A stretch of 64,000 nt of DNA from contig CM060900.1 of the NCBI GenBank assembly GCA_030762935.1, positions 389,677,632 to 389,741,631 of the forward strand, read 5' to 3'. Below are positions 12,128-22,045 of this stretch, piece after piece (positions within the stretch are counted from its first letter, which is position 1; each line of letters begins with the position of its first letter). This DNA comes from Hymenopus coronatus. Taxonomy: Eukaryota > Arthropoda > Insecta > Mantodea > Hymenopodidae. Below the pieces are notes generated by a model, which saw only the letters and a program-made list of their open reading frames with translations, did no database searches and was not told the DNA's origin. A program made the translations under genes and the position numbers.

Positions 12128-12251
12128 GTCAGTTGAGGAATTTAATGTCATGTCTGCATATTGACTCGAAAACCCAGTGGTTAAAGCAACCGGCTAGAGA
12201 CAAGAAGATCCGTACTTCAAATCCCAGCAACATTGCATTTTTCGGTCTGCT
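12128..12251 (+). mobile_element. SINE-C fragment, diverged
   Basis: The order of blocks matches SINE-C. There is CAGTTGAGGAATTTAATG, an A-box-like CCCAGTGGTTAAAGCAACC, the conserved CGGCTAGAGAC, and a B-box-like ACTTCAAATCCCAGC, followed by a short tail. It is more diverged than the copies near 22.0 and 47.1 kb. The 67-codon frame over it is not a gene. Confidence 0.7.
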
Positions 12252-12654
12252 TTTACCCAATTTTTTACTATTGTTTTAAAAATTACAGTTTTAGTTTATT
12301 TTGAGACTGTTTATCCCATAGTATACAATTCAAAGTAGGTCTAGCATGTTTTCTTGAGTTTACCTTTGATCCTATTTATTTCTGTTAGTTTTTGAGAAAC
12401 TTAAAATCAATGTTGGTAATCAGACCTCAGTGCCCTTAAATTGGCAACAAATATTGTTGATATCACTGTACAGGTAATGAACTATACCGAAATATTTTCA
12501 CAGAATATGTAGATTACTTAAGTAAGTAATTTGAGAGAGGAGAATTATGGCTTGCTAATTGAAATTTCGAAGTAACGGCTATAAGTTTCTGAAGTACGCA
12601 TCGCGCATCATATCGCGGCACTTCGTCTAGAATGAAAAAAAATAATAATAAAAA

Positions 12655-12745
12655 AATTTACTCCATGACGGAAATCGAACTCATGACCTTTGAGATAGCA
12701 GTTCCCCGCGTTACGCATTAAGCCACCAGAGCAGTTGAAAATGCG
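12655..12745 (-). repeat. tRNA-like sequence, probable SINE head
   Basis: The minus strand shows an A-box-like GCTCTGGTGGCTTAATGCG and a B-box-like GAGTTCGATTTCC at tRNA-like spacing. The acceptor ends do not pair well enough for a functional tRNA. It is more likely the tRNA-like head of a SINE or a tRNA pseudogene. Confidence 0.55.
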
Positions 12746-13215
12746 CATCCAGAGTAGGCTACAAAACTCAAGAAAGTAGTTAATGAATGCTCGGTGTAGC
12801 ACTGTCAAGTGATTAGTTCGAGGTGTTACAGATTTTTGCGACATTAAATCTTGAAAAGCTAGTAACGAGCTGCTAAAAATCGATATTTCTATACTCGGGC
12901 AGCAGTTTTAAAGACATTCTAAGTCATTTTTTCAGCCTGCTTTGCTTTAGCACCGACTTATCAGCTCCTGATACCCATACGTTTAACGCTATGTAGCTGC
13001 GTTATGTTTACGCGGGGACCATGCTTCGCCGATCTCAAATTACTTATATCAGTCATGTGCACAATCTCGCAAATTACTTCGGTGTAGTTCATTACACTCT
13101 GTATATACCAATTTGAAGATCAGCTGTCTAGTTATATAATAAGTGGTAGTCTAAAAGTTTTTCACACACCAAAATACTCAGGGCTATCCGATCGTTTGCA
13201 GCAAGCAACGAAGTG
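12746..13215. other. Intergenic spacer
   Basis: I see nothing recognisable here. Confidence 0.45.
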
Positions 13216-13217
13216 CC

Positions 13218-13708
13218 GGTCCCAATGGCCACGCTCACTAAAGCGTCTCGCTTTGGTGCTTTTTTTTTTTTTGTTTCTTTTTTAAAAAAACAGTAACGGA
13301 GTCTGATCAGGACTCCGGTACTGTATTCCTATTTACATTTCCCCCCGTAGGTTTTACTGATTACTGGTTTTACTGTTTCTTTTACAAACATATACACATT
13401 GCACAAACATATAACATCCATGCCCAAGGTGGGACTCGAACCCACGATCCCCTGCCCACGAAGCACCAAAGCGAGACGCCTTAGCGAGCGTGGCCATGGG
13501 GAACGGCTGCTTCGTGAGCAGGGGATCGTGGGTTCGAGTCCCGCCTTGGGCATGGGTGTTATATGTTTGTGCAATGTGTATATGTTTGTAAAGAAACAGT
13601 AAAACCAGTAATCAGTAAAAACCTACGGGGGGAAATGTAAATAGGGATACAGTGCCGGAGTCCTGATCAGACTCCGTTACTGTTTTATTTAAAAAAAAAG
13701 AAAAAAAA
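13218..13708 (+). mobile_element. Outer SINE-N, split by an inverted copy of itself
   Basis: The plus-strand SINE begins with a tRNA-Ser/Leu-like head (CCAATGGCCACGCTCACTAAAGCG and on to TTTGGTGCTT at 13261). It is interrupted by an inverted SINE-N, then resumes at about 13508 with GCTTCGTGAGCAGGGGATCG, the B box GGGTTCGAGTCCCGCC and the body. It ends in an A-rich tail at 13691-13708. The small palindrome GGAGTCCTGATCAGACTCC sits near the tail. The open frames on both strands here are products of the inverted repeat. Confidence 0.85.
13262..13503 (-). mobile_element. Inner SINE-N, inverted insertion
   Basis: A minus-strand SINE-N starts at CCCCATGGCCACGCTCGC (13503 reading down), carries the B box GGGTTCGAGTCCCACC, and ends in a poly-A tail (T-rich 13261-13283 on the plus strand). 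TGCTT occurs on both sides of the insertion, a possible short target duplication. Together with the outer copy it forms arms of about 174 bp (13291-13463 against 13509-13682) around a 45-bp loop. Confidence 0.85.
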
Positions 13709-14510
13709 GTGGGGACCGTGATATGCACAGCTCTAGTGTCAAGCTATAATGCACTGTACTTGCAGCCAACCCTTCCATTGCTACAAACTGTCGGCTAGCC
13801 CGTTTTATTTGCATATTCCTGTTGTGCTGGCCATGTTTATTACGATGATATATGACACAATATGATATCGATTTTGAAGTTCGGAAGCGTTACTTGTTAG
13901 CTATATTTAATGTCAAAGTTTGGAATCAAAAACAACCTTCTAACTACCGTACTTCCAGATTGGCATATAAGAGGAGAAGTGCTATACACAAATATACCGC
14001 TTACTGTAAATGCCATGACTCAGTAAACAAAAGCTGAATTTTGGTTACAGTATGAGTATAATACATTCAATGCCATAAAAGTATAATTAGAGTTATCATT
14101 GAGAAAAGAATATTGTTAATAAGTTTACATTAAAAACACTAACTTTCACTATTGCTACAACATTTTCCCCGCAATAGTATTTTTTCTATATTCACTATGA
14201 AACACACGAAATAATAACAAAGGGGTTGGGATAAAAGCAACTCATTTTCAATATAAATTGAAAATGTCCAGGAATGTTACATTTAAACTGAGTTTACAGT
14301 AAAGAACATTTTATTACCTACACGTAAAACATACTTTTCAATCTATAAACTAGAGATTTTAATGTTGCCAAACAACTCTGGATAATTAAAAATGGATGTT
14401 CATTAAGACACTACTTCACATTAGAACAAAGGAGATTTGCTTTTACATTGTAATAGAAGGTAAATCAAAACATAAGACAAAGTGTACACACAGTAACTTG
14501 AGAATTAGTC
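13709..14510. other. AT-rich spacer
   Basis: I see no gene or recognisable repeat. Confidence 0.5.
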
Positions 14511-14578
14511 CTTTTTATTTTTTATTTTTATTTATTTATTATTACTATTATTTTATTTATTTATTTATTTATTTTATT
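14511..14578. repeat. (ATTT)n-like low-complexity tract
   Basis: Mixed TATTT/ATTA units immediately before a SINE-B copy. The small frame 14396-14623 is an artefact of this tract. Confidence 0.85.
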
Positions 14579-14601
14579 GTAACTTGTATATCCCTTGTGA
14601 T

Positions 14602-14925
14602 CGTTTCGTTAGCGCGGTGGTAGCGCGGCTGCTTACCAAGTGGGAGTACCGGAATGTTTCCCGCTACCGGCGTTTGGATTTTCTCCCGCTGAAGGACTAA
14701 GCCTCGTGAGGTTCCTGGAGGCCAATTGTTAAACTACTGATGCAAAAATAACTTCTTCGGGTTGCCTCGATAGCATTAACCGGTTAGAAAGGACTCGAGG
14801 TGCTTGTCATATATAACCCTCCAAATTTATACCCCACTCATGACGCCTGTAATGGACCGAGATGTGGGATGCAGCGGTAAGGCGGTAAGCCTTGGCCCTA
14901 CTTCGGGCTGTTGTGTCACAGAGTT
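14602..14925 (+). mobile_element. SINE-B copy 1, tRNA-derived
   Basis: A tRNA-derived SINE of about 325 bp with an A-box region (TTAGCGCGGTGGTAGCGCGG), the shared CTGCTTACCAAGTGGGAG block and a diverged B box. Body blocks follow (AAGCCTCGTGAGGTTCCTGG, CATTAACCGG, then GGACCGAGATGTGGGATGCA and GGGCTGTTGTGTCAC). These blocks occur in the same order in the intact copy at 51940-52287 on the opposite strand. This copy is older and has small deletions. Confidence 0.85.
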
Positions 14926-15610
14926 TTAGCTTAGTTTAGATTTAATGCCCTCTAGACGAAGGCGGTTTGCATCATCATTGATATTGTGACGCAAAAGCTG
15001 TTGCCCGAGCTTATCGAGAAGGCAAGACGGAATTTTCGGGAAGAGATAAGCCGACGACATAGTGCTCTCATTCAACCTAAATATCTGTAGCCTTACTGAG
15101 ATACAATGGGGTTGTTCTGAAAGCTTATATCTCCCCACCTTCCGAACATTCTGGAATTCTGTAAAATGCCTATAATTGAACGTATTTGCTGGTGAGCTAT
15201 TTAGTGCGTTTCTGGAGCGACGTAAAAAGTTTGCTATTCATTTCCTTCTGCGTTTGCGATTGCGACGGTTGTTTTGGCAGATTATGAGGTCTAGTGTTTG
15301 ATTCCTCAGCGGATGAATCGTCCAAAAAAGAGGTTGCATCGTGCGTATTTCATTACTCAACTGTGTCGAGAAATATGCAAAATGAGGCCGAAACTGAAAT
15401 ACATTACATTAGAGAAGTAAACTCTAAAAAGTCACAGTATTGGGTGTGAAATAAAAGAAGGTATTTTTCAGCAATTAAACATATTAAAAATAACGCTTAT
15501 CGCCAGCAACGACTTATTATATATATTTGTTTTAAATCACATTTTAGAAATCATTGCAAAATGAAAATTATATGGGTGCCTGTCTCAAAATGATGGCACT
15601 TCACTGGGAA
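14926..15610. other. Intergenic spacer
   Basis: I see nothing recognisable beyond SINE-B. Confidence 0.45.
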
Positions 15611-15829
15611 AACATACCCATTACAGTTATAATAATATTTGTTAACCATGTCTGTTTAAAATAAGACCAGCCATTTATGCTCCAATTTTTCCATCGCCTA
15701 TACAATTCTAATTATTTCTCACATACCTATTACGATTAGAATGATATTTGTCAACCATGTCTGTTTAGAATAGGATCAGCCATTTATGTTCAAATTTTCC
15801 CATCTCGCATACAATTTTAATTCTATCTC
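15611..15829 (+). repeat. Tandem duplication, unit about 109 bp
   Basis: AACCATGTCTGTTTAAAATA and AACCATGTCTGTTTAGAATA lie 109 bp apart, each flanked by matching TTACNRTTA...ATATTTGT and CAGCCATTTATG...CAATT blocks. The two copies are about 80 percent similar by eye. Confidence 0.85.
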
Positions 15830-16335
15830 TAGGCTTTTATTGAAAATGTGTTAACCCCAGAGAAAATGTTTTTCAAAGCTTTGGGAGAAGTCACAGTTAC
15901 ATACACGATCAAACACGAGAGAAAATAGCCTCAATTAAGAATTGTCACAACTGTGATATGTACGTAATGGTGGAATTGTTGTTTTAAAAAAAAACTTGCT
16001 ATGCCTGGACAAAACCTTCATAAATTACTGAAACACAAGCAGAAGACATTCTCAATTTACAGCGTTTCCGTTTTATGTATTTCTATTGCAGCAGCTCACC
16101 TTATGGAAGGTATTTTGATAATCTAATTTAAGACTTCAGCAAGAGCTTTATTTTTAATTGTTTCATTTGTATAGCCCCCTTTAACTTCAATGGTCATATC
16201 AGAGGCTTTGACTTGTGAAACAACTCGTAATACGGTAGGTTTTTGGAACATTAGGTTAATCATTTTATGTCACTAAATACACGCACATTCATACTTCCAG
16301 ACTCTGTGGGGAGAGGGAATAATTCTGGTTAAAGA
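15830..16335. other. AT-rich spacer
   Basis: I see nothing recognisable here. Confidence 0.5.
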
Positions 16336-16692
16336 AAAATTCCCGCGCCTTCCGGGAATCGAACTCGGGAGAAGTCAAAAATGTAAACGGCGTTTTATTT
16401 ATGGACGCTCTTTAACTGCTGTGGTTCTCAGCGTCCCATTCTACACTGGGCGTGAAAGACCGCTTAATTTTGCTCAGAGGCCTCTCTATCAGGCTTGAGG
16501 TCCTTTTACTTGCCGTAAATCTACGACACGGGACCAACGGCTTTACTTCCCACCCTAAAAAATCCATCGCCCTCCGCCGGGTTTGAAGCCGCGACCTTGG
16601 GTATATGAAGTCAGCATGGTAACCATTACACCACGGAGGGCGATCCGGTAGAAGTCAGCTAGCTGACCACTTGACCACGGAGGTAGTCAAAT
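16336..16692 (-). mobile_element. Outer tRNA-like element interrupted by SINE-D
   Basis: On the minus strand, CCTCCGTGGTCAAGTGGTCA (A-box-like, 16690 downward) and GAGTTCGATTCCCGG (B box, near 16350-16365) belong to one tRNA-like head. A 272-bp insertion has pushed them apart. Removing the insertion and one target copy restores tRNA-like spacing. The outer element may be an old SINE or a tRNA pseudogene. Confidence 0.75.
16378..16649 (-). mobile_element. SINE-D copy 1, tRNA-derived, with 8-bp target duplication
   Basis: AGAAGTCA flanks the insertion at 16370-16377 and 16650-16657. The minus-strand head starts GCCCTCCGTGGTGTAATGG, and its first seven bases pair with GGAGGGC at the end of a tRNA-length segment (16570-16642). 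The T-arm is mispaired, so this is a SINE head and not a working tRNA. The body contains TGGTCCCGTGTCGTAGATTT, then AAAATTAAGCGGTC and GAGAACCACAGCAGTTAAAG. It ends in an ATAAATAAAA-rich tail. A second copy lies at 63215-63395. Confidence 0.88.
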
Positions 16693-16895
16693 TCTTGTTT
16701 TCTTGTGTGTTTTTTTTTTTCGGCTGTGTTTATAAAATTATGTTTAAGACAGTTTTCTGACGCTGTATTACATTTGTTTTTTTTGTTGTTGTTTTTTTTT
16801 TTTTTGCTTTATATTCCGTATACAGAATATTTCAAAGGTTTCCAATACAACCTATGGAAAAGAAATTATTGATTCACCTTTATTCCAGTTCCTGT
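16693..16895. repeat. T-rich low-complexity tract
   Basis: Several T runs (16710-16720, 16777-16805) lie between SINE-D and the LINE relic. They sit just beyond the LINE 3-prime end and could include its old tail in reverse complement. Confidence 0.6.
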
Positions 16896-18480
16896 CCTCC
16901 TTTTTAGTCAGCAATCCTTAGATTAGTTTGCAGCGATTCTCCATTCTGATCTTCTCTGTGTCTTCCTTTTTAAGTCTGCATACATTCTGCAGTTCATCTC
17001 GTTCTTAATGTGTTCCATATATTGCATTTTTGGTCTTCCTTTGCTATTCTTGCTTTATATTAATATTTTCATAACACTTTGATATTCCCAAAAAATGCTC
17101 TGTTAATTGGTTCTAAATTTGCACTCTCAAAAACTTCTCCAATACTAATATTACCAGATCAAGTAATTTGCATTATTTTCCTATTGCACCATGCTTCAAA
17201 TTTCTAATACCCTGCTTTGTTTTTGATTCTATGGTTTTTCTACTGAAGGCAAGTTTTGCTTCTGTTAATGTATTCTTCAATCAGATATTTTGTACCAAGA
17301 TCTTGAAATGTTTTAGCTTCATTTAATAATTTTCTGTTAACCTAATTTATGTTTAAGTTGTTTTGCTTTTCCGTAGAAATTTAAAATTTAGTTTCTGATT
17401 CACAAATATTTAATTAATAGGTAGTTCTTAGTATGTTTTCCAATTTATAAATAAATACGCCTAAATCTCTTTTCTTTCCCATCACAAATGCAAAACCATC
17501 TGTAAATCAGAGCATGTTAACTAGAAATTCCTGTACTTATATATTATGCCTGCTTGTTCCTTCCGTAAATTTCTTTAATGATCTTTGTTTATACGCAATA
17601 AACAGTATTCGTGAAAACGCACATGCTTATATGAGCTACTTCTTGACCTTTTCCACAGTTTATAATTGCTTTATTATCCTCACATATATTCGAAATGATT
17701 CCCGTATCCCTTGATTGAATTCCCAATTCTTTAAATATTTCAAACGCTTTCCTTTTCAAGGTCCACAACTTGTATATATTCACTAATATATTTCCTTATT
17801 TTTTTTGTTATTTTTAATTTCAGACTTAACATTACTTCCGTTTTGCCTGCATTCTTCCTGAAGCTAGAATTGGCAAGTCAGTTTGCAGTCTATAAAATCT
17901 TGTGGTAGTATTCCGGTTTCACAATATCAAATATATATATATAAGCTCTTTTTAAACGTTCATCTGCATACTTTAACGTTTGTGTAGTGATTCCATAAAA
18001 CTGTGGTGCTGTTTCCTCATTTAAATTATTTATTACATGCTAATATTCTTTTAACATGGAATGTAAGGTATCTTCTACAGTTATTTCTACATTTTCTATA
18101 AATTTACCTAATTGCTTTCACTTACACAGGCTTTAGAAGTATTCTTTCCAAATTTTAGCCCTATTACTCTCTTTATCAATTAAATTCCTTTTGACATCTC
18201 TTGGTTTGTTCCATTGCATTTTGTGCTGCCTAAAACTTTCCTTAGTTGTTTGTACACCATTTCCGGATTTCCTTTCTTAATACTTTTTATATTGTTTCCG
18301 TTTGCTGGTTAAAATTTTTCATTAGCTTTCTGGCTTTTTGTATTTATTTGTTTTTACTGACATATCTATCCGCTGTTTCTGGACTCTTGTCATTCTTAAA
18401 CATTCTGCGTTGATTAATCATTTTTACTATTTCTTCTATAATCTATTCATTTTAGAACTCTGTTTTGTTATAAATAGCTT
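16896..18480 (-). mobile_element. LINE (non-LTR retrotransposon) reverse-transcriptase relic
   Basis: The minus strand carries a decayed ORF2 of an endonuclease/reverse-transcriptase LINE. Reading 5-prime to 3-prime, there is a pre-RT block EIVKMINQRRMFKNDKSPET (near 18430-18370), then QLRKVLGSTKCNGTNQEM (near 18220). Next is the RT entry block ETGILPQDFID (near 17910) and a palm block KAFEIFKELGI...DTGIISNI (near 17690-17760). A damaged YADD-type motif, FTDGFAFVMGKK, lies near 17480-17515. A thumb/connection region with stops follows, and the C-terminal block KGRPKMQYMEHIKNEMNC ends RRSEWRIAAN before a stop at 16923. Many stops and frameshifts rule out activity. The endonuclease half is not seen. 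The clade cannot be fixed by eye. Confidence 0.88.
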
Positions 18481-18689
18481 GTTCTCTGAATTTTTCTATT
18501 TATTTTGAGGCAAACTCCATATAGTACTTTTACCTGGTTTGTTATATATTTAAGCATTTTTTTATTTTTATATTCTTTAAACACTTGCTCCTTCTTCAGT
18601 TATTCTATAATCTGTTATTGTTTAATTACCTTCTCTACACGTAATACGCATATACTAGGCAGAGAATGTTTTGTATTCCACGCAGAATT
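18481..18689. other. AT-rich spacer, possibly more LINE sequence
   Basis: This lies directly upstream of the readable LINE blocks on the minus strand and may be further degraded LINE, but I could not align it. Confidence 0.4.
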
Positions 18690-19050
18690 TCAATGTTGAA
18701 ATTTCAAAAATATATATTTTGAGATCCTCTGGATAAAAAAAAAAAAAAAAGAAGAAGCATTTTTAGAAACAAATGTGAGTAAGTGTGTATTTATGTTCGT
18801 GTTTACGAACAGTATAGCTCAAAAACGAAAGGACTGTTAAGTGCCAAATTTGGTATTTTAAGTTTAGTACCTTCCAGAGATACGACATAACGACATAAAT
18901 TTCCAAGAAAATGACCCACCCCAAACTACACTCTACGATCAACATTTTATTTTTCTCAAAAAAGGTTTTAACGATTTTGGTTAAAATACCCTATATTAAA
19001 GGTATTTACATGATAAATGAAATATTTATATTGATTTTCTGGGAATAGTC
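18690..19050 (-). repeat. Dispersed repeat R1, copy f (partial)
   Basis: The reverse complement shares blocks with R1 copies near 58.5 and 61.3 kb. These include TTAATATAGGGTATTTTAACC-like sequence, GATACTAAACTTAAA-like and AATTTGGTATTTAA-like blocks. Two minus-strand CGTAAACACG-type blocks sit where other copies have a CA-rich tract. No coding capacity is evident. Confidence 0.75.
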
Positions 19051-20087
19051 TATGAAGACCTCTGCATTCTGGATGACTTTTCCATAACTGCGAACCATAA
19101 GAGACAACTTACTACGCAAAAAAATATTGCTCTCTCCGAAACACACAATTTATATCCTAAACTTTTGCTGTGGAGCTAACCAGTTGCGGAATATTCCTTG
19201 TTACTAGTTTCAATCTAAAAATACCGATACTTTTCTGAAGCAGAGGTCATCCGTGTTTCTTAGTTTTTACCCCTGGCACGCATAGGGAACGGAATTTCAA
19301 TGACAATCGCATAGCGACGTCTTTTAAAACATTTTGCTATCTCTTTAGCCTAGTTTATTCCCTTAGTTCCCTTCTGCTCATAGGTAAATAAGTAATAAAA
19401 CCAGCATACTAATGTTTAGGTCGACTGGTATGAAGTAGATAGAAGAATAACCTCTTGTAAGAATTTGGTTTGCCGAATAGCCAGAAAAGTCATGTGAAAG
19501 AATCCATTAGATTTTTTATAGTGCTTTTGGTTTAACAGCAACTATTACTTTAGATTTCTTAGATTTTAAACGCATTTCTTCCTTAACTAAAGCATTGTGC
19601 GTTCAGTTTCAGATAAAATGAATGGAACTATGTAACCGAAGTCGAACTCTCATATATACGTATATTTATTTGTTCATAACCAAACGTTTGATGTGAAAAT
19701 CAAAGGCTAAATAATTTTCTGTAAATATGAATTAAAAATTCTATCAAGAAGTAACAAAACCACAGACATCTTAGAATTATTTTCCGGATGTGAGATTTTT
19801 CAAAACAATGACTTTTCTGGTGACTTATAAATTGCCGCTACAATTGTAGTATTTCTACAATTTTTGAATTGCTTATTGTTTAGTTTGCTTAAGTTATTGT
19901 TTAGTTTTAGGCACTAAAATAAACAATCCAGAATAAAACAAATGAGAATATGTAGGAATAAAGTTACTGAGTGTTTAAAACAAGAGGGGTGAAGTGCCAT
20001 TTGCTTTAGGCAGAACTTCAACTCGATAAAATAAGCCCGCCCTGAAGCCGACTTATTATATATATAAAGAAATGCGATGTTTTTTAC
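19051..20087. other. AT-rich stretch
   Basis: I see no gene or recognisable repeat. Confidence 0.5.
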
Positions 20088-20283
20088 AGTGTATAACGCC
20101 CACCTTTAGGCGATGGCACTGATGATACATGGAGTGAAGATGGAGCAGCGGTGGAATACGTTGCCGAGGGAACCCGGAGAAAAACTCGCCGCAGCGTCCC
20201 TTTGTTCACCACAAATCCCAGATATGGTCGCCTGGGAGCAAAGTGAGAGTCAAGTGATCTATCCACTCGGCCACGGCGCAGCC
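20088..20283 (-). mobile_element. SINE-A copy 2
   Basis: On the minus strand the head GGCTGCGCCGTGGCCGAGTG is followed by a diverged B-box region, the GGGATTTGTGGTGAACAAAG block and the closing GGGCGTTATACACT. About 30 bp shorter than the longest copies. Overlapping small frames on both strands are not genes. Confidence 0.87.
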
Positions 20284-21330
20284 TGGAATCCAAAATGACG
20301 CTATTACCGTTCTACTCTTAGAACCTAACCGGATGTAAACACATGACGTCATTAAATAGCCCGGGATATGTGCCCCTGTATATCTAACTGCCTCGTGCAC
20401 AAGCCCTCGCTCAATGGCTGCTGTTGTGGAATAGGTCGTTGTGTGGGGCGAACTAGTTCTTTATTTACATGAGCATCTACTCTTCCGTTCATATTCGAAG
20501 AGTTTTTCAAATTATATTTTCATACCCGCATGAATCTAATATATTATCTGTTATAGTTGATGAATCAGAAAGGCATGTAAATTCTTATCAACAAATATAT
20601 AGGAGGATTCTTGGTTTTAAATCAACTGTATTTTTCATGACAAAGCATTTACCGCATGATAGGGCTTGTACATTACCATTCAAAGTGTACATAGCAAATT
20701 AGAGGGCAAAGGCAGGAACTTGAGTGGGAAAGGTTACATGCCAGCGGGGCAAGGTATAAGAAGCAAATTTTAGTACCATTACGTGATTAGTTAGTGACAA
20801 AGAGTATATTAATCAAGCTCAGTGCGAAAATTTGGAATAATAAGAAATTGCATATAGTGTGACAGTGCTGACAATGTTCTGCCGCACTCAGGTTCGCCTT
20901 GCTATATGAGTCAGTGTACTTGGAGACCTTGAAATAGGTAGCAACACAGGAAGTGCGGCACGCCGGACGCCGAAGCCTTCGGAACGCTACACGTCCAGAT
21001 TCTTCCAGCAGCTAAGGTTCCCACAAGTTTCCAGAAAGTTTTGTGACGTAATTTTCCAGCCATAAAAGAAGGAAGAATTTTTAGCCGGTGTGTGTAGTTA
21101 ATTATAGTGAGTCGTGAGTCACTGGAGTGTTGGTGTGCGGTGGCGTGCAAGTCGTCAACTGTCTAAGCATAGAAACCTCGAGTGAATTATTTGTAGCAGC
21201 GATATCTGTAACCAAATTCTAAGTCAAATACATTTTTACAATAATACGAATAGTAGAATTAAAGGATATTCCGTTTGATTCTGTTGGGTGTCGCTCAAAC
21301 ATCTTCTACAATTATATTATAAATAACCAC
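20284..21330. other. Unannotated stretch
   Basis: Mostly unremarkable. The part at about 20880-21240 is somewhat less AT-rich and could be transcribed or LTR-like sequence, but no defining signal is visible. The 79-codon minus-strand frame at 20911-21150 has no recognisable motif. Confidence 0.4.
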
Positions 21331-21331
21331 A

Positions 21332-21383
21332 CACAGCGATCTCAAATTATTTTGTAGTCGTCATCTCAAAATAATTTGAGATC
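21332..21383. repeat. Short palindrome at SINE-C boundary
   Basis: GATCTCAAATTATTTT and AAAATAATTTGAGATC face each other across about 15 bp. The same pair recurs at about 21700-21748. Confidence 0.85.
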
Positions 21384-21480
21384 ACATTGTATGGTTTACC
21401 GGAAAACACGCAAGTCAGTTATGAATTCAATGCTATGCCGGCATGATGCCATGGTAACTCAGTGGAACAGCAAACGGAAA
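21368..21480 (+). mobile_element. SINE-C copy, truncated
   Basis: It carries the upstream block ATGGTTTACCGGAAAACACG, then GAATTCAATGCTATGCCGGC and an A-box-like ATGGTAACTCAGTGG. It stops after CAGCAAACG, before the B box. It forms one arm of a hairpin with the copy at 21490-21745. Confidence 0.8.
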
Positions 21481-21489
21481 AGGCCAGTA

Positions 21490-21745
21490 AGAAATTTTAA
21501 TTGTTTTCTCACAGAAACGGTGTGCAGGACAGGAGTTGGATAGGAGAGTCAGACTGAAAAATTAAATGCCATAGTCGAGATTTGAACCACGGATCTCCCG
21601 GTCTTTAGTCGTTTGCTGTACCACTGAGTTACCATGGCAACATACCGGCAGAGCATTGAATTCTTAACTGGCTCCCATGTTTTCCAGTAAACCATACAAT
21701 GTGATCTCAAATTATTTTGAGATAACAACTCCAAAATAATTTGAG
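21490..21745 (-). mobile_element. SINE-C copy, inverted
   Basis: The minus-strand order is GTGATCTCAAATAATTTG-type flank, GTTTACTGGAAAACATGG, GAATTCAATGCTCTGCC, A box GTAACTCAGTGGTACAGCAA, B box GGTTCAAATCTCGAC, and the tail TTTTTCAGTCTGACTCTCC with TTCTGTGAGAAAACAATT. It pairs with 21368-21475 as arms of about 110 bp. Confidence 0.85.
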
Positions 21746-22045
21746 ATGACCGTGTGTGGTTTACCGGGACACAAGCGAGTCAGTTGAGATGTTTGGCTAT
21801 ACTATGAATCCTGGGACTCAAAGTACTTACAACATTGTAAGTCGCCATTGGGGTTGTCGTCTCAAAAGAATTTGAAATCTCCTTGAGTTGTTTACTGGGA
21901 AACATGCAAGTCAATTGAGAAATTCAATGCTATGCGGCATGTTGCCATAGAAGCTCAGTGGTAGAGCAACCGGCTAGAGACTGGAAGATCCGTGGTTCAA
22001 ATCCCGGGTATGGAACTGAAATCTACAGTCTGACTCTTCTATTCA
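21746..22045 (+). mobile_element. SINE-C copy with extended upstream block
   Basis: The upstream block starts CTATGAATCCTGGGACTCAA (21802) and includes the palindrome ACTTACAACATTGTAAGT. It also occurs at 47279. The tRNA-like part, 21942-22013, has a good D arm (GCTC/GAGC), a possible anticodon loop CTAGAGA with T33 and the B box GGTTCAAATCC. The T-arm stem is mismatched, so a functional tRNA is unlikely. The tail GTCTGACTCTTCTATTCAA follows. Confidence 0.85.

Noticed and set aside
13329..13602. Mirror-image frames on both strands with near-identical peptides
   Set aside because: They come from the inverted SINE-N arms and are not genes.
16570..16642. Possible functional tRNA gene on the minus strand
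   Set aside because: The acceptor stem pairs, but the T arm is mispaired, and the sequence continues directly into a SINE body with a target duplication.
20088..20400. Overlapping frames on both strands of 61-69 codons
   Set aside because: They are shadows of a SINE-A copy.
21942..22013. Possible functional tRNA gene (AGA-like anticodon loop)
   Set aside because: The T-arm mismatches, the missing class II variable arm for Ser and several repeat copies show that it is a SINE head.
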